Origin: Aurelia coerulea
Taxonomy: Eukaryota > Cnidaria > Scyphozoa > Semaeostomeae > Ulmaridae
Reading direction: 5' to 3'
Assembly: GCA_039566865.1 (NCBI GenBank)
Contig: CM076961.1
Location: 12,981,501 to 13,045,500 of the forward strand
Length of the DNA: 64,000 nt
Shown here in pieces: positions 1 through 9,342 of the stretch. Under the pieces are notes generated by a model, which was not told where the DNA came from, searched no databases, and saw only the letters and a program-made list of their open reading frames with translations. The translations under genes were made by a program, and so were the position numbers. Positions within the stretch are counted from its first letter, which is position 1. Each line of letters begins with the position of its first letter.

Positions 1-624
1 CACATGTTACGTGAATTATATCCAGGAATAACATGAAAATATTTGTTTGTGTTATTTTCGAAAATCCTTGACGAATTAAAGCTATTTGCTACCAAAAAAG
101 CTAATTGACCTACCTTCACCCGCAGCAAAATCCCAGTAATCGGCAATAAATCAGTCTCTTTCGCAGTAATAACTAGCGGATACATTTAGCAATAACATCA
201 CCACAAATCAATTTCATCATCGATAATTTCAACAAAATATGATAAGATTTAACAGCCTCTGCAGTAAACCGTCCAACTGCCGTCAATTCAAAGTTTTCTT
301 GTTGCAAACACCTGGAAAGGCTTGCATAAGACAAGGTTTTGCAAGACTTAAGTCTCCCATATCACACAGCGACAAATATATCATTCTTAGAAAAATACTC
401 TAATTCTGAAAATATTGAGAATTCAGAAAAGTCCAGCGGTAGATAGCAAAATGGCAAATATTTATTTAAAGCGATTCAGTTCAAAGGAATAGGTCATATA
501 ATTTGATAGCAACCTTTTTAAAGATTTGGAGCCTTTTGAAATGCACTTGTCTTTCATTGCACTTGCAATGAAATGAAATGCACTTGTATCAACGTTTTGA
601 TGTTGAAAATTCATTCCATTCAAG
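1..624. other. Intronic or upstream flank, no gene seen
   Basis: AT-rich sequence ahead of the first recognisable exon of the PARP14-like gene. I see no open frame with recognisable content, no tRNA-like boxes and no clear terminal repeats. Because the exon at 625 starts in codon phase 1, this stretch is most simply intron, and the true gene start lies left of the window. Confidence 0.4.
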
Positions 625-864
625 GTGAACAAGATTCAGAGAGTGTGCAAGAATACAACGATACCCTCCTCAAAAGCACAGCCAGCGCAAAGGGCCCTGC
701 CAAAGGCAAAAGTAGAAAATTTTTACTGAAAAATCTTGTGCCCAGAGCGTCGAAAGGTGATAGCATACGGTTCATCAAGAATTTTTTTGAGGAAGAAAAC
801 ACACAATTTGTTGATGTAAATTATGACAAGACTATTGGTGTTATTGTGTTCAAGAAGCCAGTTG
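625..864 (+). CDS. PARP14-like gene, exon with first half of RRM 1
   Basis: This is an internal exon of a PARP14-like gene. It is bounded by a 3' splice site (ttccattcaag before 625) and a 5' splice site (gttg then gtaaga at 865). It is 240 bp with phase 1 at both ends. The peptide starts with an acidic, low-complexity stretch and then KFLLKNLVP, a helix around DSIRFIKNFF, and VDVNYDKTIGVIVFKK. This is the beta1-alpha1-beta2-beta3 pattern of an RNA-recognition motif. The missing alpha2-beta4 half is supplied in frame by the exon at 15496, giving ...VFKKPV-ALKSVNEML. RRMs lie at the N-terminus of PARP10/14-type mono-ADP-ribosyltransferases. An ATG at 573 could open the frame, but the good acceptor and matching phase favour an internal exon. 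The assignment rests on the downstream macro domain; the RRM alone would not name the family. Confidence 0.6.
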
Positions 865-1068
865 GTAAGATTCTATTCTCTTTACTCGTTATGCAGGTTT
901 CAAAGGTCCCTTAAAAGCTAGATATAAAAAGCTGCAGAAAATAACTACAATGATCGATCACAGTTTGGCCAATTTCTGCTTTAAAATATTGGAATCGAAA
1001 ATTTCCATTTGATTCTTTAATAAGCTGAAATAGACAAAAACAATTTCGGGTTCCACAAGACAGTTGAT

Positions 1069-1125
1069 TTACCCTGGGTACCAGAGCGTAATTTTTTAAA
1101 TTTTTAGGCTCTGGTACCCAGGGTA
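1069..1125. mobile_element. 57-bp palindromic micro-MITE, hAT-like target duplication
   Basis: A near-perfect palindrome begins ttaccctgggtaccagagc and ends with its reverse complement, around an AT-rich centre. It is flanked by an exact 8-bp direct repeat CAGTTGAT at 1061-1068 and 1126-1133. An 8-bp duplication is typical of hAT-type transposition. There is no coding capacity, so it is non-autonomous. Confidence 0.7.
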
Positions 1126-1375
1126 CAGTTGATCCAGAGTTGAACTTGGCCAAAATGAAATATTTTCAATCATGAAATGCTTCAGAAGGTATCTCACAAA
1201 ATGCTTCCCAGTTTTAATTCTCGTCTCTTATAGCCAATATGCTCAATTATATTGAGCATTTTCTTTACGTTTTTAACATTATTTATTGTATTGTATCTAT
1301 TTTTATATTGTATAACTTGTAAATAATTGTAATTGTGGCAAAATGATACATACATACATACATTTCCCGTCTTTG

Positions 1376-2300
1376 CACGTATTTCTTTTATAAGAAATTA
1401 AGAAGTTAGATCAGTGCTGAAAGTTTCTTGAAATTGCCAGATTTTAAGTACTGAGAGTTTCTTAAGGGTTCCATAACAGTTTTCATGTTTACTTCCTATG
1501 CCCTCAAAATACAGTTGCTTAACCCTATCTCACCTGGGCGTTTTGAAGCGGTCAATACCTGAGGGGAGAGGTGGATTCCACCCCCCCCCCTATTTCTTCG
1601 CTGTTATAACAGCTATAATCTTTAAACTTGGTAAATAGATGTACTTTGATGCAAACGATCAAAATCACATGATTAAATCAAATTATCTCTATTGTTCTCG
1701 TTGCTATGACAATAAGAAGATTTTAAGTTATGATTATCATGACTATTACCAACATGATTGAAACAATGAAATGAGGCACTAAATTTTTAAATTTTTTTGT
1801 TTCAAATTGAGTTGAATATCATCTAATACATTTGTAAGCAAAATTTGGCATATATTTGAGATTAATATCTGCAACAATTAAACAAAATTATACAAATATT
1901 GTTGACTACACATCAAAACATTGGTTGCCATGGTTACGAGGCTATGTTTAGCATCGTGAATTTTTCATCATTCGATACAGTTTTGATACGCTTGTCAAAG
2001 TAGCGGAGTCTTAGCATCCTGCATTGCATATTTTAGCATTGGCAAATAGAAGTTTGGTTGGGGGGCTGGAACTCACCCCCCCCCCCGCAGGTGAGATATG
2101 GTTAAAGCCTTTCCAATGTTTAGACATTGCTCAATTAGATTCCGAGTAATGTGATATGAGAAACAAATGAACATAAGTAGATATACCCTAAGCATGTCCC
2201 TTACCAAAATAGATAGTTTCTTAACTAATATTCCTGGAGTTTCGTAATTCTTAAAGGTCCGAGGTGCAAGTTTCTTACAAGCAGTTTCTCATAAAGAAAT
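1376..2300. mobile_element. MITE-like repeat rich in TAAGAAAC motifs, split by a second MITE
   Basis: The left end cacgtatttcttttataagaa and right end tctcataaagaaat are imperfect inverted repeats. Several gtttcttaa/taagaaac motifs lie inside. The element at 23241-23663 has the same style of ends and motifs. The interior holds the TTAA-flanked element at 1523-2101, so this copy is the older insertion. Boundaries are approximate. Confidence 0.45.
1523..2101. mobile_element. piggyBac-like MITE, copy A (TTAA target duplication)
   Basis: The sequence TTAA at 1519-1522 and 2102-2105 flanks ends CCCTATCTCACCTG and CAGGTGAGATATGG, which are inverted repeats. CCCT ends next to a TTAA duplication are the hallmark of piggyBac-type transposition. 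Just inside each end is a C-run box (about 1578-1590 and 2076-2087) preceded by a partial G-rich complement. No transposase frame is present at 579 bp. Three more copies of the family are at 25198, 31185 and 36836. Confidence 0.7.
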
Positions 2301-2527
2301 AAGTTTAATTTGGCATTCCTTCACATGGCTATAGGAGATATTCTCCAGAAAGCCTGCTTTAACATCCTTCAAAAGTAAGCGAAAACAATAATCATAGTTG
2401 TTTTGGTTTTCCTTCACAGCAGCAATGATAAATGCTGGTATTGCGCATATTATGTTCTTGGAGTATGGAATCCCACTGACTAATTTTTGTATGTTATTTG
2501 GGCAAGGCCGTAGGAAGCAGCTACTGA

Positions 2528-2980
2528 GGCCCCGTCCACACGTATCCAGTTATTTTTGAAAACGCATTTTTTTTATTCGTTTTGGGTTCGCGTCCAAACG
2601 TAGACGGCGTCTTCGGTCACCGAAAACGAAGCTTTCGAAACCGCTCTCTAGAGTGGATCTTTTTGAAAACCCCGTTTTCCTGTTCTCGTGTGGGCGGATG
2701 AAAACGGAGCTTTTCGAAAACGCTGAGTCACAGCATCTATTTACTACATATCAGAGTGTGCACTAGGGTCTTTGGGGATCACGCGAGGAAATTTTATTAA
2801 TCTACGCATGCTAATAGCCGATATTGGTCCTTTTCGAATGTAGTAGCGTTTTCATGTGGACGGGGGATATTTTCGAAAACGCTCCTCGTGTGGACGCGGA
2901 TGTTTTTCAACACGGATAGAAAAGATGCGTTTTTGAAAAGATCCGGATGCGTGTGGACGTTGGCTGATTGGGGCGGGGCT
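2528..2980. repeat. hAT-type MITE with GGCCCCGTCCACACG end
   Basis: It begins ggccccgtccacacgtatcc and closes with ggatgcgtgtggacg followed by a GC-rich end. The interior repeats gaaaacg and cgttttc blocks in both orientations. This end sequence is a widespread metazoan MITE type usually assigned to hAT. The exact right border and target duplication could not be fixed by eye. No coding capacity is present; the short frames here are by-products of the repeated motifs. Confidence 0.5.
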
Positions 2981-4295
2981 TTTGTTCTTAAAACGAAAGA
3001 GAACAATACATCTGATCAATTGCTGTGAAGTAGGACAATTGTTTTCAAAAGTATAAGGGGGCTTGGCGCCGACGGTTCCCGTGGGCTTGAGTGGGGGAGA
3101 CTGTTTCATCGTCTCAGGACGAAACTATGTGCTTCAGCTTTGGGAAGTCATTGCTTTAAGGCCGATCTCCACAAGACGATTTTCTGAACAATCGTCATAA
3201 AAATTCGCTACAACGCATGCGCAATAGAATATTGCTGGATCACTGCATCGAAAATTCGCTGGTGGAAAGTAGAAGTGCTTTGTACTTTTCGTTTGACGAT
3301 CTGTTTCACGAGGTATTTTAGCCAATGGAAACGCAGGATTCATCCAGCCTTGCTCAAATTTTTGAGATATTTTAATTGTGGCGAAAGTTGCACAAGTGGA
3401 GATCAAAGGAGAGTCTAGTTGCTGCGGTCTTTTAGCATGATCGTCGAGAAGATGGACCAATGGAGATTGACCTTCAAGGGTGGAAGTGACGAAATCATTG
3501 TCAGTCAAAATATGACCGACCTAAAAGTTTAAAGGATAATCGAGTCTCATATAGCTTAGAGCTAGAAATAGAATTGGTCAGTGAATGTGTTGTTTTGGGC
3601 ATTGAAAACAAACTGAACCAAATAATGGAAGACAAGGTAATAGCAGATCTTTCTTGTTCTATTGACATTGTTAGATCAAAAGATTGATGCCTGCCATGCA
3701 ACCGCTCGCTCTTGCAGTCATTTCTGTTGAAATCAAAAGATAAACGCTTGTCTTAAAATCATTTAGCTACTGCTTTTATCATTGTTGATTTGAAATTGAC
3801 AACTGCGATCACCCATTTTCGGAAATTTTACAAGGCGCATTCTCGGAGAAAACAATGCATGTGGAAATCAGAGCAGCCGTTTTGCTGCGAATTTCAGGAC
3901 GATCATCGTAAAGATCGTTTGGCAGAGCAAAGATCGGTCCGAAGGGTGATCGCCCTACATGAAGGATAACTGCATGGTTTTTGCGTCCGAAAAATTAATG
4001 ATTTCTTACAAAAGGAACAAAAAATGATCAAAGCCGTAGAATGAAAAACTTCCATGATCAGGCATTTGTGGAGGATGCTGCAATATCAATATGGTGCTGA
4101 AATATTTGGGAACAAGAAATTTGAGATTCCAATGATGTAAATGTCCTTGCACACTTTTGTTCAAAATTTTTTTGAGAGTTATAAAATTCATGTCGTTCTA
4201 ATGAATTCATGTAAGCATGTCCGCAATCAGGTAACCAGCTTCCATGTTCAATTAAAAACGTATTATTTTTTCCAGCCAAATTATTTCTTAAGGAA
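2981..4295. other. No gene seen
   Basis: Intronic AT-rich sequence. A stretch from about 3160 to 3960 contains scattered inverted pieces (gatctccacaagacga near 3167 and acaagtggagatc near 3392), possibly a decayed foldback element. Nothing coding is supported. Confidence 0.3.
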
Positions 4296-4300
4296 GTAAC

Positions 4301-4760
4301 ATGAAACAATCATCTAAAGCATTAAACCAGCTTTTGAATGAGAGATCAAAAAGTACTGGCATAGTATGTTTCAAGGATCAAGACAAGGAAATTTTTAGCA
4401 AAACAGATACCGAAAGCATTATTAAAGTTTTCTGCTCTATAGGTAAGGATCTTGCGAATGAAATTGATGAAGCTCACAACCCCTTCTTCTCCGGGAAATG
4501 CACAATTAGCGTCCAGAAAAATATATTTTAGTTTCGTGCTATCCTGAACAGGTGCTCAGAGGTGCAGCTTGAGGACTAAAACACGCGAAAGGTTTTGTTA
4601 ACAAAAGTTTCGGTTGTCAATCCGACTGACCAGATAAGGAAAGACATGCAAGAAGTTTGGCCGTTGATATTGAGTACGTGAGTGACAAGGTGATGGCTCT
4701 TATTAATGGAACATGATGCGACAATCAATGCGAGCTTCAAAATAAGCCGTATCAGCTATG
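4301..4760 (+). pseudogene. LINE ORF2 remnant, linker between endonuclease and RT
   Basis: A 76-codon frame reads MKQSSKALNQLLNERSKSTG, then a stretch ending in DQDKEIFSKTDTESI, then FFSGKC. This resembles the poorly conserved linker that precedes the RT domain in L2/CR1-type non-LTR retrotransposons, where a 'KxFxSIGK' segment is usual. After 4531 the similarity continues only with stops and shifts. It is a dead fragment in an intron. The call rests on pattern recognition of a variable region and is tentative. Confidence 0.4.
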
Positions 4761-4874
4761 TATCTTGAGAATGTTCATATAAAATCGTCACACTCGATCT
4801 ATTATAAATGGAAAGTTGATGATGCGCTTGTGATTTTTACAATCAAAGCTAGACTTAGTATTCTTCATACTAAC

Positions 4875-7248
4875 TTTTTTTTTTTTTTTTTTTTTTTTTT
4901 CTATAACAACAAAACCTAATTCTAAATAAAAGGAAATACTATTTACATGTGCCATTCATGGCGGGGAAAGACACTAGGTCATCTGGTCCCCACCATGGAT
5001 GACACTTACAATTCAACTGTCAATTTCATAAACAAAAATGAATGAAAAAAGAAAAAATAAATAAAAAAATTCATACAACACATCAACGATACAACACAGA
5101 TAAACGTGACAGACAAAAGCCGAGAAAAGGATGCTACACAGGGTGGATATTAGCATGCTGAGATTTTTTTCAATGGAGCCGCTTAGTTTTCTCTATGAAC
5201 GAAATTGTAGCTTCCAAAATCATTCTGTTTGAGACAATGTTTAATTTCTCAGCACCAAACAACAAGAGGTTACCAAGTGCCTCGTTATCCAAAACTGTAA
5301 CGTCCAATAGCGGGATGTCTCCAAGCTGGCCAAAGAGATCTCTGCGAGCATTTTCAAAAAGAGGGCAGTGCAGGAGGTAATGTTCATTATCCTCATTTGC
5401 AACACCGCATATACACAAGGGACTTAAACAATCAAAGTTGTGCCTAAATCGATGCTCATTTAGGGGACTAAAACCGACTCTAAGTCTTGTTAGATTTCTT
5501 ATACCGGTAATATTATGCACATTATAAACGGATCTACACGGAGGACGTATTTGAGCAAGCAATTTGCGTTTGAACTCCCCAATCGAAACAGAATTTCTGG
5601 TATCTTCATCTAGCAGGTTCCATTCGCAGGGAGTACTTTGGAAGTATGCATTGGAAAAACGAACTGTTCTGCTTACAGGCTGCGCGTATGAACGACTTGA
5701 CCTTAAATGATATGGCACTTCTCGCACTGAAGGGATTTCATTGAACAAGTAAGCCGGGGACATACTTTTACGCAGGTTGAAAAAATGACACAGTCGTCGA
5801 TACCATCTTCTTTGGTAAAGATTTTCCCAACCAAGTTCATTGAGAATCCTTTGCCCACTTGTACCTTTCCACGCTCCTGATACCGCTAACGCAGCAGAGT
5901 ATTGCACTTGCTCTAGCTTTTTAGTGAAGCTTTGCCTCATTTCAGGATCGTGCTTATGATACAAAATGTCACCATAGTCAAGGTGAGGTCTGACGTGAAG
6001 CTTATAAACTTGATCGAGTACTTCCCTTTTGACGTACCTGGATAAGTATTTAATGATACCAATACCTTTACGAGCCTTAGCAATAGCTTCCTTGATATGG
6101 CTTTGGAAATTTAGTTTGTCATCAAGAATAATACCGAGATGCTTATGTTCGTTCTTCCTTGACACTTCGTCATTTCCTAATATTAGCACAGGATGATTTG
6201 GTTTGTTTCTTTTCGTTGAAAAAATAACCTCTTCGGTTTTATCTGCATTGAATTGCATTTTCCATTGCCATGCCCATAGTCTAACTCTCTCCAGATCCCT
6301 ATTTAGACCCTCAGCTGTTTCTCCTTCACCATTCACAACAGAAAAAAGCGATGTGTCATCTGCAAACAGTTTGATATCACTGTGGACATTTTCAATAAGA
6401 TCATTTATATAAACAAGGAAAAAGAGAGGACCCAGGACTGAGCCTTGTGGAACACCTGAAGAAACCACCTTCCATTCAGAGCTTTTACCATTTAGCAAGA
6501 CACGCTGGCTACGATTTGACAAAAAGCTGCGCAAAAGAACAAGAAGCTTTCCAGATATTCCGGATATTTCAAGTTTGTAAAGCAACCCATCATGCCAAAC
6601 TCTGTCAAATGCTTTCGACAGATCAAGGAATACAGCTCGAGTTTCTTTGCTAGGCACCTCTTCAAAAGCAACATATATTTTATGCGTAATCAGTAAAAGT
6701 TGGTTGATGGTAGAATCCCCAGGACGAAAACCAGATTGATGAGGTGTCAACATTTGATTGGTAGATAAATATTGATAGATTTCGTCAAAGATGATTTTTT
6801 CCAGAATCTTTCCACAGATAGGCAAGAGTGATATGGGGCGATAGTTCTTTTTATTTTGTCTGCTGCCCTTTTTGTGGACTGGGATGATATTTGCTCTTTT
6901 CCAGCTGGAGGGGTAGACCCCAGTTTCAATGCACTGTTTGAAAATCAAAGACAATGGCTCAACAAGGCAGTCATCGCAGATTTTTAACATTGCAATAGAG
7001 ATACCATCGCATCCATGAGCTTTATTACTATCCAAAGAGCGAATTAACCGCAATATTTTCTCTTTATCTATGGGTATTTCTGTCAGAGAGCAGGTGCCCT
7101 GCCTTCGAAAATTTGGCAATGTGCTACCAGTTACAACTGCAGAGCATTGTTCTACAAAATAGTCATTTAATATAGTTGCTTTGCTTTGGATATTAGTTAC
7201 GAATAATCCATTTTCAAGCAGAGGTGGAATGTTAACTTTACTAGCCCC
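4875..7248 (-). mobile_element. 5'-truncated jockey/RTE-like LINE with poly-A tail
   Basis: A run of 26 T at 4875-4900 is the poly-A tail of a minus-strand insertion. A 3' UTR of about 270 bp follows, and then the RT frame 7248-5170. The left boundary at about 7248 is where the frame ends against a fragment of another LINE's 3' UTR (7252-7288), so this copy landed beside or in that older fragment. No clear target duplication was found. Uninterrupted coding suggests a relatively young insertion, although the endonuclease half has been lost by 5' truncation. Confidence 0.75.
5170..7248 (-). CDS. Reverse transcriptase ORF of a truncated jockey/RTE-like LINE
   Basis: This frame has no stop for about 690 codons and no obvious natural start, because the element is truncated. 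In order it shows an RT thumb/finger entry KAHGCDGISIAMLK, then YRPISLLPICGKILEKIIF, GFRPGDSTINQLL, the palm motif A FLDLSKAFDRVWH, motif B SSGVPQGSVLGPLFF and the catalytic FADD box (KLFADDTSLF). Next come HKHLGIILD and the RPHLDYGDILYH region. The C-terminus ends in a cysteine/histidine cluster (CICG...EHYLLHC), a common feature after the RT of this group. The protein would copy its own RNA at a nicked target, but the endonuclease domain is missing, so this copy cannot act alone. Related broken copies lie at 9343, 16380, 24340 and 45563. Clade (jockey versus RTE) is not resolved by eye. Confidence 0.8.
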   Translation of the reverse strand, partial: GASKVNIPPLLENGLFVTNIQSKATILNDYFVEQCSAVVTGSTLPNFRRQGTCSLTEIPIDKEKILRLIRSLDSNKAHGCDGISIAMLKICDDCLVEPLSLIFKQCIETGVYPSSWKRANIIPVHKKGSRQNKKNYRPISLLPICGKILEKIIFDEIYQYLSTNQMLTPHQSGFRPGDSTINQLLLITHKIYVAFEEVPSKETRAVFLDLSKAFDRVWHDGLLYKLEISGISGKLLVLLRSFLSNRSQRVLLNGKSSEWKVVSSGVPQGSVLGPLFFLVYINDLIENVHSDIKLFADDTSLFSVVNGEGETAEGLNRDLERVRLWAWQWKMQFNADKTEEVIFSTKRNKPNHPVLILGNDEVSRKNEHKHLGIILDDKLNFQSHIKEAIAKARKGIGIIKYLSRYVKREVLDQVYKLHVRPHLDYGDILYHKHDPEMRQSFTKKLEQVQYSAALAVSGAWKGTSGQRILNELGWENLYQRRWYRRLCHFFNLRKSMSPAYLFNEIPSVREVPYHLRSSRSYAQPVSRTVRFSNAYFQSTPCEWNLLDEDTRNSVSIGEFKRKLLAQIRPPCRSVYNVHNITGIRNLTRLRVGFSPLNEHRFRHNFDCLSPLCICGVANEDNEHYLLHCPLFENARRDLFGQLGDIPLLDVTVLDNEALGNLLLFGAEKLNIVSNRMILEATISFIEKTKRLH

Positions 7249-7251
7249 CTA

Positions 7252-7288
7252 GCCCCCTAGACTCGATAAGCTTTGCTTCTTCTGGGGC
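7252..7288 (+). other. LINE 3' UTR hairpin fragment
   Basis: The segment gccccctagactcgataagc, then tttgcttcttctggggc, can fold with gcccc pairing ggggc and an inner aagc-ttt-gctt hairpin. The core gataagctttgctt matches the 3' UTR of the CR1/L2-like element at 55556-55588, where a different outer stem is kept. It is probably a relic of a LINE tail into which the minus-strand LINE inserted. Confidence 0.5.
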
Positions 7289-7295
7289 GTAGGAT

Positions 7296-7655
7296 TTGCG
7301 TATGTATATTAATAATAATACATATGTTTTTCATGAATCAATATCATCATCATCAACTCTTCAATTTTTGAATAGAGATCTCACGAAGGCAATGCAAAAG
7401 TTTAAGGTATTAAAGAGTTCTGGGACAGATGGCATCTCAAGCTATTTTCTTGAAATAGGGATGCCTGTTCTCGCACCAGTGCTGAGTACCATATTTAATA
7501 AATCGATTTCGGAGGGCTTATTTCCAAAAAACTTGAAAGTTGCCAGAGTAGCTCCTATCTTTAAAGAGGGTCCTACTGAAGACAGGTCAAATTGCATACC
7601 TAGATCCGTGATCCTGGTCGTTTCATGTCTTTTTGAGAGCATACAGTTCAAATCC
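7296..7655 (+). pseudogene. L2/CR1-like RT N-terminal fragment
   Basis: The frame reads AMQKFKVLKSSGTDGISSYF, then FNKSISEGLFPKNLKVARVA and PIFKEG. This matches the 'LKxxxSxGxDGI...IFNxSxxxGxFPxxxKxAxVxPIFK' entry of LINE reverse transcriptases. A decayed form of the following 'NYRPISVLP...LFE' block is also recognisable (SNCIPRSVILVVSCLFESI). The RT palm is absent. It is closer in style to the elements at 11285 and 58529 than to the jockey-like group. It is a dead internal fragment. Confidence 0.65.
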
Positions 7656-7729
7656 TTACTGGCTGCTGAAGCACGCGGAAATCATCCAAATTCACGGTGC
7701 TCAGCCAATCAAATCGCCTTTTTCTAACC

Positions 7730-8219
7730 CCGTGATATCAAATCGGTCGTTAGAAGGGAATTCATGAGTGCCCTCACGAAAATTGAAATGGCTACTAAGT
7801 TACAATAGTTTCATGGAATTTTTTTTGAAAAATCGGTAGAAGGGATGCTAAAATGATAAAATTTGCTACAAATAAGATATAAGGATAACAATCTCAGCAA
7901 TTATGGATATTGCCCTAAGTAATAACCCAAACACTTTCCCTTCTATTACATATGAAAATCGCAGGTGATTTTCAGTGATATCTGTCAGAAATGCGGTTTG
8001 GGCCTAAGCTTCTCACCGATCAAACTTCATACGCTACTAAATTCATGGCTACTAAATTACAATAATTGCATGGATTTTCTTTTTGAAAAATCGGTAGAAG
8101 GGATGCCCATCTGCAGCTTGTAGCGTGCATGGACAAATATCTCATTTGGAGCTGATATTTTATTCATTTTCCGGTCGACGAATATTGAAACATTGATAAA
8201 ATTCGCAACAAATAACATT
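7730..8219. other. No gene seen
   Basis: AT-rich intronic sequence. A short phrase, ttttttgaaaaatcggtagaagggatg, occurs twice (about 7822-7848 and 8080-8106) beside similar ttacaatagtttcatgga-type text, suggesting a degenerate local duplication of about 260 bp. Confidence 0.35.
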
Positions 8220-8505
8220 TAAGGGTGTCTGCAAACCACGAAACCACGAAATCACGAAACGAAACAGCGAAATAGCGAAATGAAATGGGGAAATAGCAAA
8301 ACAGCAAAATTAGAGTTATATGAGTTTGTAAAAGGTTACAAATTACAGGGTGTCTGCAAACCACGAAACCACGAAACCACGAAACCACGAAATCACGAAA
8401 TCACGAAATCACGAAATCACGAAATCACGAAATCACGAAATCACGAAATCACGAAACGAAACGGTGAAATAGCGAAACGAAATGGGGAAATAGCGAAACA
8501 GCCAA
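8220..8505. repeat. Minisatellite of 9-bp atcacgaaa/accacgaaa units
   Basis: Two blocks (about 8226-8290 and 8345-8505) of tandem 9-bp units accacgaaa and atcacgaaa grade into gaaacagcgaaatagcgaaa. About ten uninterrupted atcacgaaa units occur in the second block. The open frame across it (HEITKSRNHEITK) follows from the period being a multiple of three and is not evidence for a gene. Confidence 0.85.
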
Positions 8506-8615
8506 ATGAACTGCTAGGTGCTATAGAAGAAATACTACGAGCATTAAATGAGCTGAATGAAGAGAGAATGGGACACTTTGTCTCACTTCTTCCGTTCTTG
8601 TTCGGGATTTTAGTA

Positions 8616-8707
8616 GCCTGCATGCAGACTCTACTGATTCCCTAAAGAAAAGTGAGGTTTAGGAACCTCACTTCTCTTCAGGGAATCAGTAGAGTCTGCA
8701 CGCAGGC
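8616..8707. repeat. 92-bp near-perfect hairpin
   Basis: The left arm gcctgcatgcagactctact... and the right arm ...agtagagtctgcacgcaggc are reverse complements with few mismatches. The arms are about 44 bp and the loop is only a few bases. The structure would form a strong hairpin in DNA or RNA. It may be a tiny foldback element; no target duplication was established. Confidence 0.75.
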
Positions 8708-9342
8708 TAGATTTGTGGCCTTGTGCTTCTTATTGCAGCTAGATTTATTGTTTGAGTTGTGGATTGAGTTTTTTGGAGAAGTTGACAAAGTTGAGATATG
8801 GAATCGTAGTGTTTTCTACGTTAGTTAATTACCCAGGGACCGCACAGCCATTGAGCTAGGGGGGCTATTGCCCCCCCCACTTTTTTCAAAGATAGGTCTA
8901 AAACGTATGAAATTTGTCGATTTTTTTTTCATTTAAATGAATCAATGACAACGAAAAAAAACGACTTGTACACAAATGTGTGGGTCAACCATGGTAAATT
9001 TAGTATAACGTAAAGCATGATAATTGATACATACCGTACAAGCTCTATTAAGCCCCCGGGGGGGGCGCTTGTTTAATTTTGGACACTTGTTAGTCCTTTT
9101 GCACCACATTTTGCTTCACGACGCATTCTCTTTTGCTTTTAAAGACAATGTGCTTTCATTCCAAATATAGGTCATTTCTTTACCCCTTTTACATTCTCAC
9201 CACCCGTATTCAAATTAATGCGTGAGAAAATCCCTTCAGTTAATTGCAAAATTGTTGGGTCTAAAGTTTTATAGCCTGCGCACAGGGAGCACGGGCCATG
9301 AAAGGAAACGGCAACAGATTGTTTACTGTGCACATTTAATGC
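8708..9342. other. No gene seen; G/C-run repeat traces
   Basis: Includes the phrase ggggggctattgcccccccc near 8858-8878 and a G-run near 9056-9066, like the terminal boxes of the TTAA-flanked MITEs. Paired TTAA ends were not identified, so no element is called. Confidence 0.3.

Noticed and set aside
8226..8505. CRISPR-like repeat array
   Set aside because: Units are 9 bp and contiguous with no spacers, in a eukaryotic intron.
8280..8645. 121-codon frame across the minisatellite
   Set aside because: The 9-bp repeat keeps the frame open; the rest has no recognisable domain.
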